Shown here in pieces: positions 21,250-31,879 of a DNA stretch of 64,000 nt. The notes under the pieces are model-generated. The model was not told where the DNA came from. It saw only the letters and a program-made list of their open reading frames with translations, and made no database searches. Position 1 is the stretch's first letter; each line of letters opens with the position of its first letter. Source of the DNA: Dendrophyllia cribrosa (taxonomy: Eukaryota; Cnidaria; Anthozoa; Scleractinia; Dendrophylliidae); the NCBI GenBank assembly GCA_024195265.1, contig JAJLRJ010000007.1, positions 25,651,934 through 25,715,933 of the forward strand, given 5' to 3'. A program made the position numbers and the translations under genes.

Positions 21250-23400
21250 TTTATAAGATATGACAAAAAAATCAACCCATACATGTAATTGCTTTTTTTG
21301 GAGGTAATGCCTTTAGGAAAATGCTGGAAATGGCATTTCTGGGCCTTTACATTTTAAAATTTTCTGGGGGGCATGCCCCAAGACCCCCCTAGCTGCTCAG
21401 TTAACCACCTACTCTTTTCATTTCCCCAGGAACTTGAAATCTTAGTGGCAGTCCTGCCAGATGAAATAAAGATGATGTGATTCAAACATAAGCTTACGCA
21501 ATCTTCAATAAATCTGAGCAAAATCATAAATCTAATTCTATTTAGTAAAACAACACATAAATGTACACTGTCACGAGATCCTGGTAATAACAGAAGCAAA
21601 GGAGCACTGTGATGCAGCTGTCTATATTTTAATGGCTGAAAACAGCAACAACTGCAAGCAAGGGCTATAAGTCACTGGGAAGTTTTAGATCCGACCAAAA
21701 AAGAAATTGCAGTCAACTATTATTTCACCTGCCATATGACAAAGACTGGTAAATTGTCTAGCTTTCTGTACCCTTGAAAAGCATAGTTTCTTTTAAGTGC
21801 CACATATCAGTTGGTATATATTTGATGAACTGTCCTATTTATGGATACATGTATCGTTTTTTAAACTACCTTGTCACCCTGAAATGTTCATGGTCAATTT
21901 CGTTGTCAAACCTCTGCCAGACTTCATTTCACTTGCATTTTAATAAAAAAGCAGTCAATTTTTATGGCTGTTGAAAAGTGTTAAGTTGCTTTTACACTGT
22001 ATGTGCTACATGTATATTGAACATCCTTCTCTGACCAGCAGCAAGCTATCTTTACACTTTGCATGACTCAAGCATGACATTGGAGGCGAAAATGAGGCCA
22101 GGAGCAGGTAACAGGTTTGGACTGAGACAAGCCCCTGAAAAATCTTCAGGGGAGGGATAAATTGGTGTCTCTACATACATATGTGTACATGTAGCCCTAA
22201 AATTTTTAAATCAGTCGTAGTTGAGGTTCAGATGCATCTCCTTTGTCGAATGCAGAAATACAGAAAATGTCACCGAGTTTGAAGTTAAATGTACTTTCAA
22301 AATTTTCCAGACATAATATCTTTTCCAAAGATTTCATTCCATTCTGAATTAATTGTCAGCTTAAATTTGACCTTTATTTAACTTAAAATAAAATACCTTT
22401 TGCTAGTTCCTGGTTAAAGTCTGTTAGTAGTGGCCTTCCAAAACATCTCAGGGAGTTCTGATGACTTTGTGCAGAATCCTTAAGAAGAAGAAAAAATCCA
22501 TTAAACACAGAAAGTAACCACACAAATGTAACTTAACATCCAGTTCGATACCCAGGGGTTTCAATAAAATTTGAAGTAGCCAGCTGGTTTGAGAAGAGTC
22601 ACCAACTGTGGCAACAAGGGGCCGTAAGGCCACTTTTTCTAGGGGGGTCTGGGAGAGAAGCGACTACATACCCAACGGGAGGAAGCAAAATCACAACACC
22701 GCGCAAACAGCAGATCCAATATTGTTTATTATGGACTCGAGTATCAATGAAAAATAATACTACTTCATGAAATTGTTTTAAAAGTCAAACTAAGATGAAT
22801 TCCTTCCAAACTAAATGATACCAAAGATGGGCGAAAGTATTTGACTCGACAAGGCTAGCAAGTATAAAGCAGTTCAACTGCTGTAATGTCAGTGTTTCGG
22901 CCTGCCAACAGAATTGCGGCCTGAAACGACGACGATAACGTCTTCAGTATTGACAGACCACTTTGAAGCTAATTGTTCCTCGGTAAAAACTCCGTAGCGT
23001 AGCCAGAGTAGCCATATCGAATTGCTACAAAGTCGTTTTTGCTAAAACATTCAACATTACTTAAGTGAAATTCGAAGATGTTGTTTTTAAGCTTACACAA
23101 ATAAAGGCGAATGCGATGTTGTCATCCGTCCGACTCAAAGTGAATTTCAAACGAGGAGTCAAATAAACAGGATCATACGATCTTTTTCACCTGTTCATTT
23201 TTAAGTCCATCCAATATAAATTTCAATTGTGGAGTAAATTTCAAGTGTAAAATCTGTGCTAGAATAGTCGGCAAATGTCGCAAACACCTAAATAGAAGGA
23301 TGGTAGATTTTGGTCACGTGCTAGGCAACGAGGTCGGCTAACAGATCGAATTTCACTTCAAACATCAAATACATTTCTGATTAGGATGGTAATATTTGTA
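21250..23400. other. no gene seen
   Basis: About 2.1 kb of A/T-rich sequence with only short random open frames on either strand. Confidence 0.4.
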
Positions 23401-23403
23401 TAG

Positions 23404-23543
23404 GTAATCATACGGTTTCAAGTTAAATTTGGGATTAGTTTGCATGAGTGAGTTTTTCAAAAAGCTCAAAATCAATTTGAGCTTTTTGAAAAACTCACAA
23501 GTGCAAATTAATCCCAAATTGAACGAGAAAACCGTATGATTAC
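23404..23543. repeat. foldback element, arms of about 67 bp
   Basis: GTAATCATACGGTTT at the left pairs with AAACCGTATGATTAC at the right. The arms continue with a few mismatches to the centre, where GAGTTTTTCAAAAAGCTC and its inverse nearly meet. It is typical of a small foldback MITE. No duplication of flanking bases is obvious. Confidence 0.75.
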
Positions 23544-23698
23544 TTATTAATAATTATACATGAAAAAATTTGCATCCATTTTTGTTTGGAATTTTTTTTT
23601 TTCCAAAAATTTTTTTGGGGAATTTTTTTTTCTTTTTTCTTTTGGCCAAAAAAAAAACGAAAAAAAAAATTTTTTTTTTCGATTAATTTGTAATTTGC

Positions 23699-23752
23699 AC
23701 TGGTGTTACACTTTTTGCACCGGTGTTACACGTTTTGCACTGGTGTTACACT
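23699..23752. repeat. three 20-bp tandem units
   Basis: GCACTGGTGTTACACTTTTT is repeated three times with single-base changes, directly after a homopolymer-rich A/T tract (23590-23690). Confidence 0.8.
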
Positions 23753-23914
23753 TGAACTGCACTGCTCTTAGCCAATCAGAATCAAGTAATTTTTTCATGT
23801 ATATTTCCGATAGTCTGCAGATTTTTTACACATTTAAGGATAAATGCTTTAAGAATTCAAGGAAAAATGAAAGCCAATTTTGTGTTTATTTTAGTTTTGA
23901 ATTCCAAAGAGTCG

Positions 23915-24430
23915 ACGGTGCCGCTAGTTTAGCACAACAGGGATATATTCAGCAGACTTGCGTTAACGGACCGAAAATTCTTGTCTGTATAATAAATACA
24001 GCAACATTCACAACAGGAAATACATTGTAAGAAATCGAATTCAAAACTGATGATTTAAAATACAAATGGAGTCGCCACGAAGTATGCGAAAGACACGTTA
24101 AATGTTTTGTTCACATTTTACGCACAGTTAACGGACAGGATGGAGCCGCTTGTTTAGCACAACAGGGATACATTGAGCAAAGACTATGGGTTAACGAAAG
24201 TTTATCCATAGGTAATATAGAAAATACAGCAACGTCCACGACAGATAGTACATTGTAAGAAATCAAATTCAAAACTAAGGATTCAAATGAAAATGGAGTC
24301 GCCACGAAGTACGCGAATGATACGGTAAATGTTTTGTCCGCTTTTCACGCACACTTAACGGCGCCGCTTGTTTAGCACAATAGGGATACATTGAGCAAAG
24401 AGATGCGTTAACGAAACTTTATCTATCGGT
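23915..24430. repeat. satellite-like array, about 2.4 copies of a 215-225-bp unit
   Basis: Units begin at a GCCGCT-GTTTAGCACAA motif near 23929, 24147 and 24361. All carry GGGATA.ATT.AGCA and GTTAACG; the first two also share ACAGCAAC.TTC.AC.ACAG, ACATTGTAAGAAATC and GGAGTCGCCACGAAGTA. The third unit is truncated. No protein frame is conserved between units. Confidence 0.75.
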
Positions 24431-24439
24431 AAGCAGTTT

Positions 24440-24869
24440 TCCAAACATTTGTGTCGTGCAGTTTGTTACATGAAAGTTCATATCCACTGTGTGTAGCTTG
24501 CTTGTTACACGCGCGTCAAATGCGTGTAAACTGCGTGTATTACATGCTCTTATGCGCGTGTAATGCTGCAATGCACGTGAGCGGTACTGTATGTTCAATC
24601 ACTCACTTTTTGTTTCTCGGATTAAAGTTCAGGCCTTAGGAGAAAGATTTTTTTGAACAATTTGGTAACTTATTTTTTCTTTCACATTTTCTTCAGCTTT
24701 TTTATTTTATTTGAGTTAAACTTAATTCTGTGCATCCCAAGGACTCGACGGGCCCTGTGTTTGTGCGTCCCACAAAAGTTTTATTCATATGAACACACGA
24801 TTTGCATGTAAACGTGAACACTGTACACAATACTTTAAAATTTGTTTAGAATTTTAATTGAAGACGTTC
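24440..24869. other. no gene seen; isolated Tc1-like end
   Basis: GAGCGGTACTGTA at 24579-24591 equals the outer end of the Tc1/mariner-like element at 49737-51456. No partner end is found nearby. Confidence 0.35.
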
Positions 24870-25230
24870 AGACTGCCAATTGTTTATGTGCATCCTTACT
24901 GCATATGCAATTCACGTACATTGCCATGCTACGTCATGCATGAGCGCCAAACGAGAAGAAATTTAAACACAAAAAGGGGCTGGTGACCGTTGCATTAACT
25001 GTCCTTAGATTTAACTTGCTTGGATGACCGGTGACCCCTATTTTTTTCTGATAGATAATTTTCTTGATAGATTGTGAACATGAACAAGAAATCAATGTAA
25101 GAAGTTTAAAATGTTTTCAATTTTTCTACCCACATGACATCGAATCCTGCCAACTTGCGGCTGTCAGAGTATTCAAAAGCTGTCTTTTAAAGAATACATG
25201 TTAACTTACTTTAAGGGACATCACCAGTTG
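24870..25230. repeat. dispersed repeat family A (second copy 57926-58296)
   Basis: Long similarity to 57926-58296 in the same orientation, including CATGCTACGTCATGCATGAG, a GGTGACCCC-plus-T-run block and TCGAATCCTGCCAACTTGCG. The copies differ by scattered substitutions and short indels. Confidence 0.75.
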
Positions 25231-25344
25231 ATTCTACTTCGTCATTGGTCAATGTCGCTAAGGAGTCACGTGAGATATGCGCGCGAAACCAGAGCGGTCA
25301 CTTGCAAGCGAACCTTTGTAGTAGTTGCACCTTAAATTTTTCTT

Positions 25345-26470
25345 ATGGCGAAATCAACAAATCCCGAAGATCCCCTCGAAGGAACGGAGCTTTCTTCCAC
25401 AGAGGAAGTCGAGGACGAACTTCTAGAAGAATCTGCACTCGAAGATAGCGACTCGCTATTGAGTGTACTCGCGAAATTGAACAAAAACATTGATCACATG
25501 GCGGGCCGCCATGGGCGACGCGTTCAGTGCTTTGTCGAAGCAGCGCCCAGCAAAGCGAGACGCTCGCTCTGGGAATTTAGACCTTTAAATGTGGAAACAA
25601 AGAAGTCTCGAGTTGAAGTCAGTGATGTGGGTGAAACTGACAATGAAAGCGATGATGCAGACGTTCACGACCTTCTTGCAAACAACGCGGAGAACGATTC
25701 TGAAGGCGCCAAAAAGTCATCCGCCAGCTCGCAGGACTCCTGCAAAAATGAAGGCGAAGACGAACTTTTACAGCAATTGGCCCTAGACTTCTCCAAAGAT
25801 GACAAAGTGAGCAGCCCAATCTCTAAGCAACTTGCTGAAATTATCAATAAGAGATGGGCTTCAAAACTTGGCGAGAACAAGGTCAAAGAAACGGTCAAGA
25901 AATACGATCGCCCTGAAAACTGCGAGAAACTTGTTGCTCCCAAGGTGAACCCTGAGATTTGGGAAAAATTAACCCATTATGGGAAAAAGCAGGACCTCAG
26001 ATTGTCCGCTATTCAGAATATGATAGTGAAGGTTGGAGCCATTATTGCACAATCAACTCAATCAATCAAAGCTCATGCATTTTAGAAGCCAAGGTGGAAA
26101 GCTTGACATGAGTGCATTACTCATAGCACAAATCGATGCCATTGCCTTGTTGGGTCACACGAATTACGAGCTCTCGCTACGTAGACGGGAAGCTATCAAA
26201 CCCAACCTAAACAAGGAGTATGGCTCACTGTGTTCTTCTCAAACACCGGTTACAACCTTGCTATTTGGCGACGAGCTTCAGTCGCAGCTTACTGCAATTC
26301 GAGCATCAAATCGAATTAGTCACACAGCTGTTTACAATAGCTCCAAACCTTCCACCAAACCTCCATATCGACAGAAACAGAGCCAGCCTTTTTTAGGCAA
26401 GGGCCACTTCCAGTCCAAGTGGAAACCACAGAGAAGCTGGAAGAAAAAGGAGGAAACCAGCAAAAAATAA
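25345..26470 (+). pseudogene. DIRS-type retroelement Gag-like ORF, frameshifted
   Basis: Frame 25345-26085 starts with an acidic low-complexity region and then has the DIRS Gag signature (KYDRPENCEKL..PKVNPEIW, about residues 190-215, then DLRLSAIQNMI). The continuation lies in another frame (26033-26470) with DAIALLGHTNYELSLRRREA and LFGDELQSQL, which in complete DIRS elements follows directly. So a frameshift around 26035-26085 breaks Gag. The C-terminus is basic and Gln/Lys-rich. Gag packages the element RNA. The region overlaps the reverse-transcriptase frame by about 50 bases, a layout normal for DIRS elements. Confidence 0.75.
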
Positions 26471-27021
26471 ACACTGAGGATATCCTGCCTAAGCTTCAAT
26501 TGTTACAGGTAACTCAGTTTGAAGGATTTATTCCTGCACTAATAGCTTACCTGGTTGCACAAATAAGTTGCTTCAAAAGCGGTAGGCTGGCAAAATTTGT
26601 TCATTGTTGGCAAAAAATTACCTCAGACACTGAGATTATTCAAATGGTGTCAGGGCAATTCGTTGAATTTGACACTAAGCCTTGCCAAACACATACCCCT
26701 ACACTGAAATGTTTTAGTGCTGCAGAAAATGCTATTATTTCTAAAGAGGTTACAAACCTGCTTAAGAAGGCTGTTATTGTTGAAACCAGACATGAGCCAG
26801 GGGAGTTTATCTCGTCTGTTTTTGTGCGACCCAAAAAAGATGGATCTCACAGGATGATACTTAATCTTAAAAACTTGAATAAGCATGTGCAATACAACCA
26901 TTTTCAAATGGATACACTTCAAAGTGTAATAAGCCTTATAACGCCTAACTGCTATATGGCTTCTGTGGATCTTAAGGACGCATATTACTCTGCCCCCATT
27001 GCGGTTGCACACCAGAAGTAA
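26419..27021 (+). pseudogene. DIRS-type reverse transcriptase, 3' truncated
   Basis: The first RT blocks are present: FVRPKKDGSHRMILNLKNLN and MASVDLKDAYYSAPI, which contains the first catalytic Asp. The frame ends at TAA 27019-27021 exactly where K(Y/F)L.F is expected. The YxDD block, RNase H, and the tyrosine recombinase or methyltransferase that complete DIRS elements are absent downstream. The element is therefore a 5' fragment and cannot replicate on its own. Confidence 0.8.
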
Positions 27022-27785
27022 AATACTTTGCAATTGTTAACAGAGTTGAGCAAACACTGTCTATCGAAGTGAAGTTTGGTCGCCTTGTGCGAACGGCCTT
27101 AAGTTCGCCAGAGTTGACAAGACAACAAAAGTCCCCTTCAATCGATACAGCGTGTGACGGGCGAGCGTCGTAATTGTCACGGCAATAATAATAAAAAAAA
27201 TATTATCTCCGGTTCTATCAGGCGCACATACGTGATTGAAACAGCAAAATACTCCTAGTTTAAGGGCGAAATCTGTGATAAAAGATTTTATGACGCACCG
27301 ATTACTGTTGAGCTATCTCTTTGCAAGCGAAAGTTCAGAAAGATAAGCGGCCTCTATCATAGTCGGCAAAGATCAACCAGCAAAGAGATCACAAAAGTTT
27401 GAAACATCCAGATCAGAGTCATTGCCGATAACCTAATGAATATAACCTTCATATCCGTTCTAGTTAAACTGTTATGTTTTGTTTATGCGAGTGCCATCGC
27501 ACGTCGATATAATTTTGCTCAGTTTATCGATTGAATGAATGAAAACCATTAGAATACGGTATGTAATGTCTTTTTAAACATCAATTAACTTCTTTTCACA
27601 AAATATCAATGGCAGTGAACAATAACCAAACTCATACATACTAATGCATTAACTTTAACACACTATTTCGCGTTTCTTTAACACAGCTTAACGCAGCTGA
27701 ACGCGCGAGCTCGTTAAAACCAATGCATTCATAACGCATTTTTAACGTGAATTTTGGTTCGCTTATCTCTGAGCGGTACTGTAGA
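27022..27785. other. no gene seen
   Basis: A/T-rich sequence of unknown origin after the truncated RT. It ends with GAGCGGTACTGTA (27771-27783), another isolated copy of the Tc1-like end, right at the start of repeat family B. Confidence 0.4.
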
Positions 27786-27905
27786 TGTCTTATCTCGATA
27801 CAAAATCAGGGACCCCAATTTTTTTTTGCATTTCTGACAAGAGTAACTTATTACCTAGCGGTTTGAAAAGTTGTATAAAAAAGTCAATGTTAGAAGATTT
27901 TGGCA
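27786..27905. repeat. dispersed repeat family B (second copy 58446-58571)
   Basis: Similar to 58446-58571 in the same orientation (TTTTTTGCATTTCTGACA.GAG and a TAGAAGATTTT end). At 58 kb copies A and B are only about 150 bases apart. Here they are about 2.55 kb apart with the DIRS fragment between them, so A and B may be parts of one older repeat. Confidence 0.6.
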
Positions 27906-28253
27906 TGAATGCCTTTATATCAGCTATTTCTATTGATTTTAGTTCTAATTGCCCTTCCACAATGTAATCCTTTCTCATTGAGTTTAATATGCCAGAAGCA
28001 AAGAAGAAACACCAAAGTAAAGCACCATCACACCAAAATTACTATCACTGTACAACAAGTCAGAATTTTTTTCCAAAGAACTGATCAAATTTTCAAATCA
28101 AGAAATGAAGATGTTAGCTAAGAATTCAATAAATTATGTGACGATGCCAGTGAAATCCATTCATCAGACTTCCAATCCATAGCTCTCACTGCAATAACAA
28201 AACATTTCAGACCTGTGCCTAAAAATATGCCATACATCATCTTGTATGACTAA

Positions 28254-28414
28254 GGGCCTGGTCGCACTACAGTCAAAAACAAAAATTAGCCCATGCAAAA
28301 TGACAAAAACAACAACATTCCACAAAAAGCGTGTCCTACCGAAGCGGTTTCTTCTGTTTTCCTCAATTTTTGCACGGGCGGATTTTTGTTTTTGACTGTA
28401 GTGCGACCAGGCCC
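28254..28414. mobile_element. PIF/Harbinger-type MITE, 161 bp, TAA duplication
   Basis: Terminal inverted repeats start GGGCCTGGTCGCACTACAGT and extend at least 30 bp. TAA flanks both sides (28251-28253, 28415-28417). The 3-bp TAA target and the GGGCC start are hallmarks of PIF/Harbinger. There is no coding capacity. Confidence 0.8.
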
Positions 28415-28417
28415 TAA

Positions 28418-29116
28418 GATGCATGCATCGCTAGCTTGGAAAAAGATTTCCAAATAGGTTCCAAATGATCCAGAATATTTATTTGACACAAGTACCCTTT
28501 ATGAGCAATGCAATAAAACCAAAGGTCCTGAAATAACATGATGCAAAATTGTAACTGTGCAAAAATCCTTATATTTATTTTTCTTTTGCATATATTTTCT
28601 AAGCAACTGATATCTGCTACCCCCTGATATCTGCCACTCAAAACAGGCATGTCAAATGAAATTGTCATTATTTTTTTAAATTAATGACAAAAAAATTATG
28701 TTGAGTAAGATAGCATGCCTGACTTTCACATGAGAGATTGTTTTGTTTTGTCTAATTGTTACAAATTTGCAAATGGACAAAAACAAGGTCAAGCGAAATT
28801 CAAAACCTTTTAACACAATGCATTTGTTTCATTCACATGGCCTATGGAAAAGCTAAAATGTTTTGCTACACAGGCTATAAATCATTCTTTATTTGCTGAA
28901 TAAAAATACATAAATTCAGGACTTATGGGTTTTGTTAAAAGCACAAGATAATAAAGCCAAAGTGGAACTGCAACGCATTACTACAGTATTACTTTTAGCA
29001 AGTGTTTTTAACTTCCATAACAATGCCGTTTGCTTCTTTTCAGTTTCTCCTGTCTTGCATAAACAATGCCCAAAACACTTAGGAGAGTCCAAAGAAACCG
29101 CAAGTAGCCAAAACCA
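28418..29116. other. no gene seen
   Basis: A/T-rich non-coding sequence on both strands. Confidence 0.4.
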
Positions 29117-29375
29117 CGTGAATTGTCTCAAAGCACTGCTTATTTCGTATTGATTTTTACATTAATGCTTATGAGAATTGACTCAAACCACTGCCTACTT
29201 TATCTTAATTTTCACATTAATACTTATGAGAATTGTCTCAAACCATTGTCAATTTTATCTTGATAATTCACGTTAATATTTGAGAGAATTATTTCAAACC
29301 ACTGCACATGTATACTTTGCTTGATTTTTACATGCTACATTGTACGGGTAGCTTCAAACCACTGCATAATATTAC
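29117..29375. repeat. minisatellite, about 5 copies of a 60-65-bp unit
   Basis: GAGAATTGTCTCAAACCACTGC followed by a TTTATCTTGATTTTTACATT-like block recurs about every 62 bases with drift. The last copies are the most diverged. Confidence 0.7.
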
Positions 29376-30559
29376 TTTGTGAAATTCAATACAAATCTTT
29401 TTACGACAAAACATCCGTGTAAAGTATGAAAAGCTCCTTTGCAGGAGTGATGTGCGTGATTTACCTTGTACGACTAACATCTGTGTTATGTACGAAGAGT
29501 TATCAGCTGTCGAGCAAAACAGAGTCAAAGCTCCAAGCTTTAAATCCAGTCCTTTGTCTCTTCGAAGACTGAAAGAAAAATACAACAACACTTAGATATA
29601 TATAAGCTTATAAGATTATGTTTTGAACTTTTAGTTCTGCAAAACATGCTCTGAACGTAAGAGCAGCAACAAATTCCTTTAAAATAAATACTTCAGTGAA
29701 ACAACATTTCATTTACTCTCGTTACAGCAAATGCTTTTCAACGAAATGTGTCATTTATAATTTTGTTACCTGAAAAGAGTAAAAACGGAGAACCTAAATC
29801 CGAAAACCTCTCCCCCTGTCACAACGAGCGGCGATACAGAAAGAAGCGAAGCGAAGAAGCGACCGGGCTAGTACTTCGTGCAAGATTACATATAATGTCC
29901 GAGCTACACCCCAGCCACCGGGATCCCACCCCGGCTGTTACTCAAAGCAAGAGTCCGTTTTACCCTTCTCCAGCGGAATTGGCAAAAGCGGGGCGGGGGG
30001 AGCGGGCAGGTTTGTTAGAAGGCTGATGATGCAACGCAACACATTACCGCGTGGCAATATTTTTGCGATTTTTGCAGGGTTTATTTCACGATCCGCCAGA
30101 AAAACAACAATTACTCCACTGTCTGTCGAAACAATACCTTTTACACGTAATGTAAAATCGCGTTAAAACGTAACGTCTATTTCATTCAGAAAGAAAATGA
30201 TAAAAGTTAAAAAAAACCTTCAGGAATAAAACGATAAAATTACTGTCGGTACATTTTAAGCGATCGGAAGTAAGCTACCGGGGACGGAACCTCCTTCTTC
30301 CTTATAATAATGACACTTTTAACGTGTTTTACATCTGCATGTTGTTTTACCTGCTGTATTTCGATTACATACAGTCAAATGGAACGCAACTTCCCACAAA
30401 TTGCAAAGATTAATTCCCAGCAAGAAAAACCAGTCTTCCCTGATCGCAAAACACACAAAAAAATCCCCATCCGCAAAATTAAACTCCCGCAAAAATAGTG
30501 CCACCCGATACGCGCGAAACACTTTCATACCACCAACCTCTCAAACCAAAATTTTACGA
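29376..30559. other. no gene seen
   Basis: Short frames at 29748-30026 and 30310-30498 have no recognisable content. A G-rich run lies at 29990-30003. Confidence 0.4.
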
Positions 30560-31346
30560 CACGGCTTTTTATAAAATAATGTTCATAAAGTTTACCAAAT
30601 GCCTTTCATAGTTACAAAAGAAGTTAAACTCGTAATGTTTCAATACAAAATTATACACAACATACTTCCTACTCAAATAAGCCTTTACCGTGACGGTATC
30701 TCTGAAAGTGATTTTGTCCGTTATGTGGATGCGAGAAGCAAACTTTAAACCATATCTTAATCCAATGCTGTAAATCACTCTCCTTCTGGAATATTTTTCA
30801 AGAGTGGTGGTTTGAAAGACTTTCTTTAAAACATGGTAGCATATAATACGGCTACTTTGACAACACAAAATACTGGCAGGCATTAAACTACTCAATTCTA
30901 ATAACAAAATACTATATACCCGTCAAACAGGCGCCAAGTTGAACTATACTTCTGTAACTTCCTGCTGCGAATCGAAGAAAAAATTGAAATAATTAAAGAA
31001 ACTGCAATTGCAAAGAAATGCTTGCCTGGTTTTCGCCGAAAGTGGATAGTTCTTCTATAATTAGTATTAGTAAATTTGTAAACGTGATCGTACGTCTGCG
31101 TAGTTCTTGTAGTATCATATTGTAATGTAGTGATGTAAATAATGTATGCCGGGAATGTATGGTTTAAATATTGCGTGATATTGGTAGTTAATTAATTAAT
31201 TAATTACTAAGTAATGTTAAAAATTGTAAGTAATGTTAGTATTGTAAGCAACGTTAGTACTGTAAATATTGTTAGTATTGTAAGCAACGTTAGTACTGTA
31301 AGTGATGTAGTATTATAAGCAATAAAGTGTTTAATTGAAAAAAAAT
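30560..31346 (+). pseudogene. 3' end of an L1-like LINE with poly(A)
   Basis: The frame from about 30623 reads FQYKIIHNILPTQISLYRDG, the pattern of the zinc-binding domain (zf-RVT) after the reverse transcriptase in L1-like and related LINEs. Further degenerate matches continue in shifted frames (SFWNIFQEWWFERL around 30790-30820). A 3' tail of GTAAG/GTTAGTA microrepeats (31200-31320), an AATAAA at 31321-31326 and an A tract at 31338-31345 close it. The 5' part of the element is missing, as expected from incomplete reverse transcription. It may be the same family as the minus-strand LINE at 58.6-61.4 kb. Confidence 0.65.
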
Positions 31347-31686
31347 ACGCGCGAAACACGAAGAGAGTAAACGAAATCTTTTAATTGCTGGGCAGGCGTC
31401 TGAGTACAAGAACGAAAGCAAGGTCTGGTGTGGGAACCAGTTTACATTTATTTATGTTTTTCATTATGTTTGGAGAATGGTTTGTCCATTCCCGTTTGTT
31501 TCTCGCATGGTTAGTTCACGAGTAGTACTGTAGCTCTTTCAGACCTCTATTTTTATTGGCCCCGTAGTACTGTAGCTTCTATTGTGTTTAGGTCTAGGGC
31601 TATTGTTTGTGTTGTTTAACCTATTGTTTCGTTAACCAATCACTGAGCTTGTTTGGAAAGGTACAGCCTCTCCCTAGTTCACGGGT

Positions 31687-31875
31687 AGTCTACGAGCAGT
31701 CTCTCTTTCCCAGCTTTGTCCGTCTCAGCGATAAACGAAAAAACATTAGCGAACAGATAATGGACGCGCGAAACTGGAGGCGAAGCACGATTCGCGCGTC
31801 CATTATCTGTCCGCGAATGGTTTTTCGTTTCTCGCTCGACGGACAAAGCTGGGAAAGAGAGACTGCTCGTAGTCT
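31687..31875. repeat. foldback element, arms of about 85 bp
   Basis: The outer sequence CTACGAGCAGTCTCTCTTTC and the inner GATAATGGACGCGCGAA are mirrored as reverse complements on the right side around an 18-base loop near 31774-31791. Arm identity is about 90%. A similar GTTCACGGG word lies just outside each side (31677-31685 and 31878-31886), giving a possible flanking duplication. Confidence 0.75.
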
Positions 31876-31879
31876 AGTT

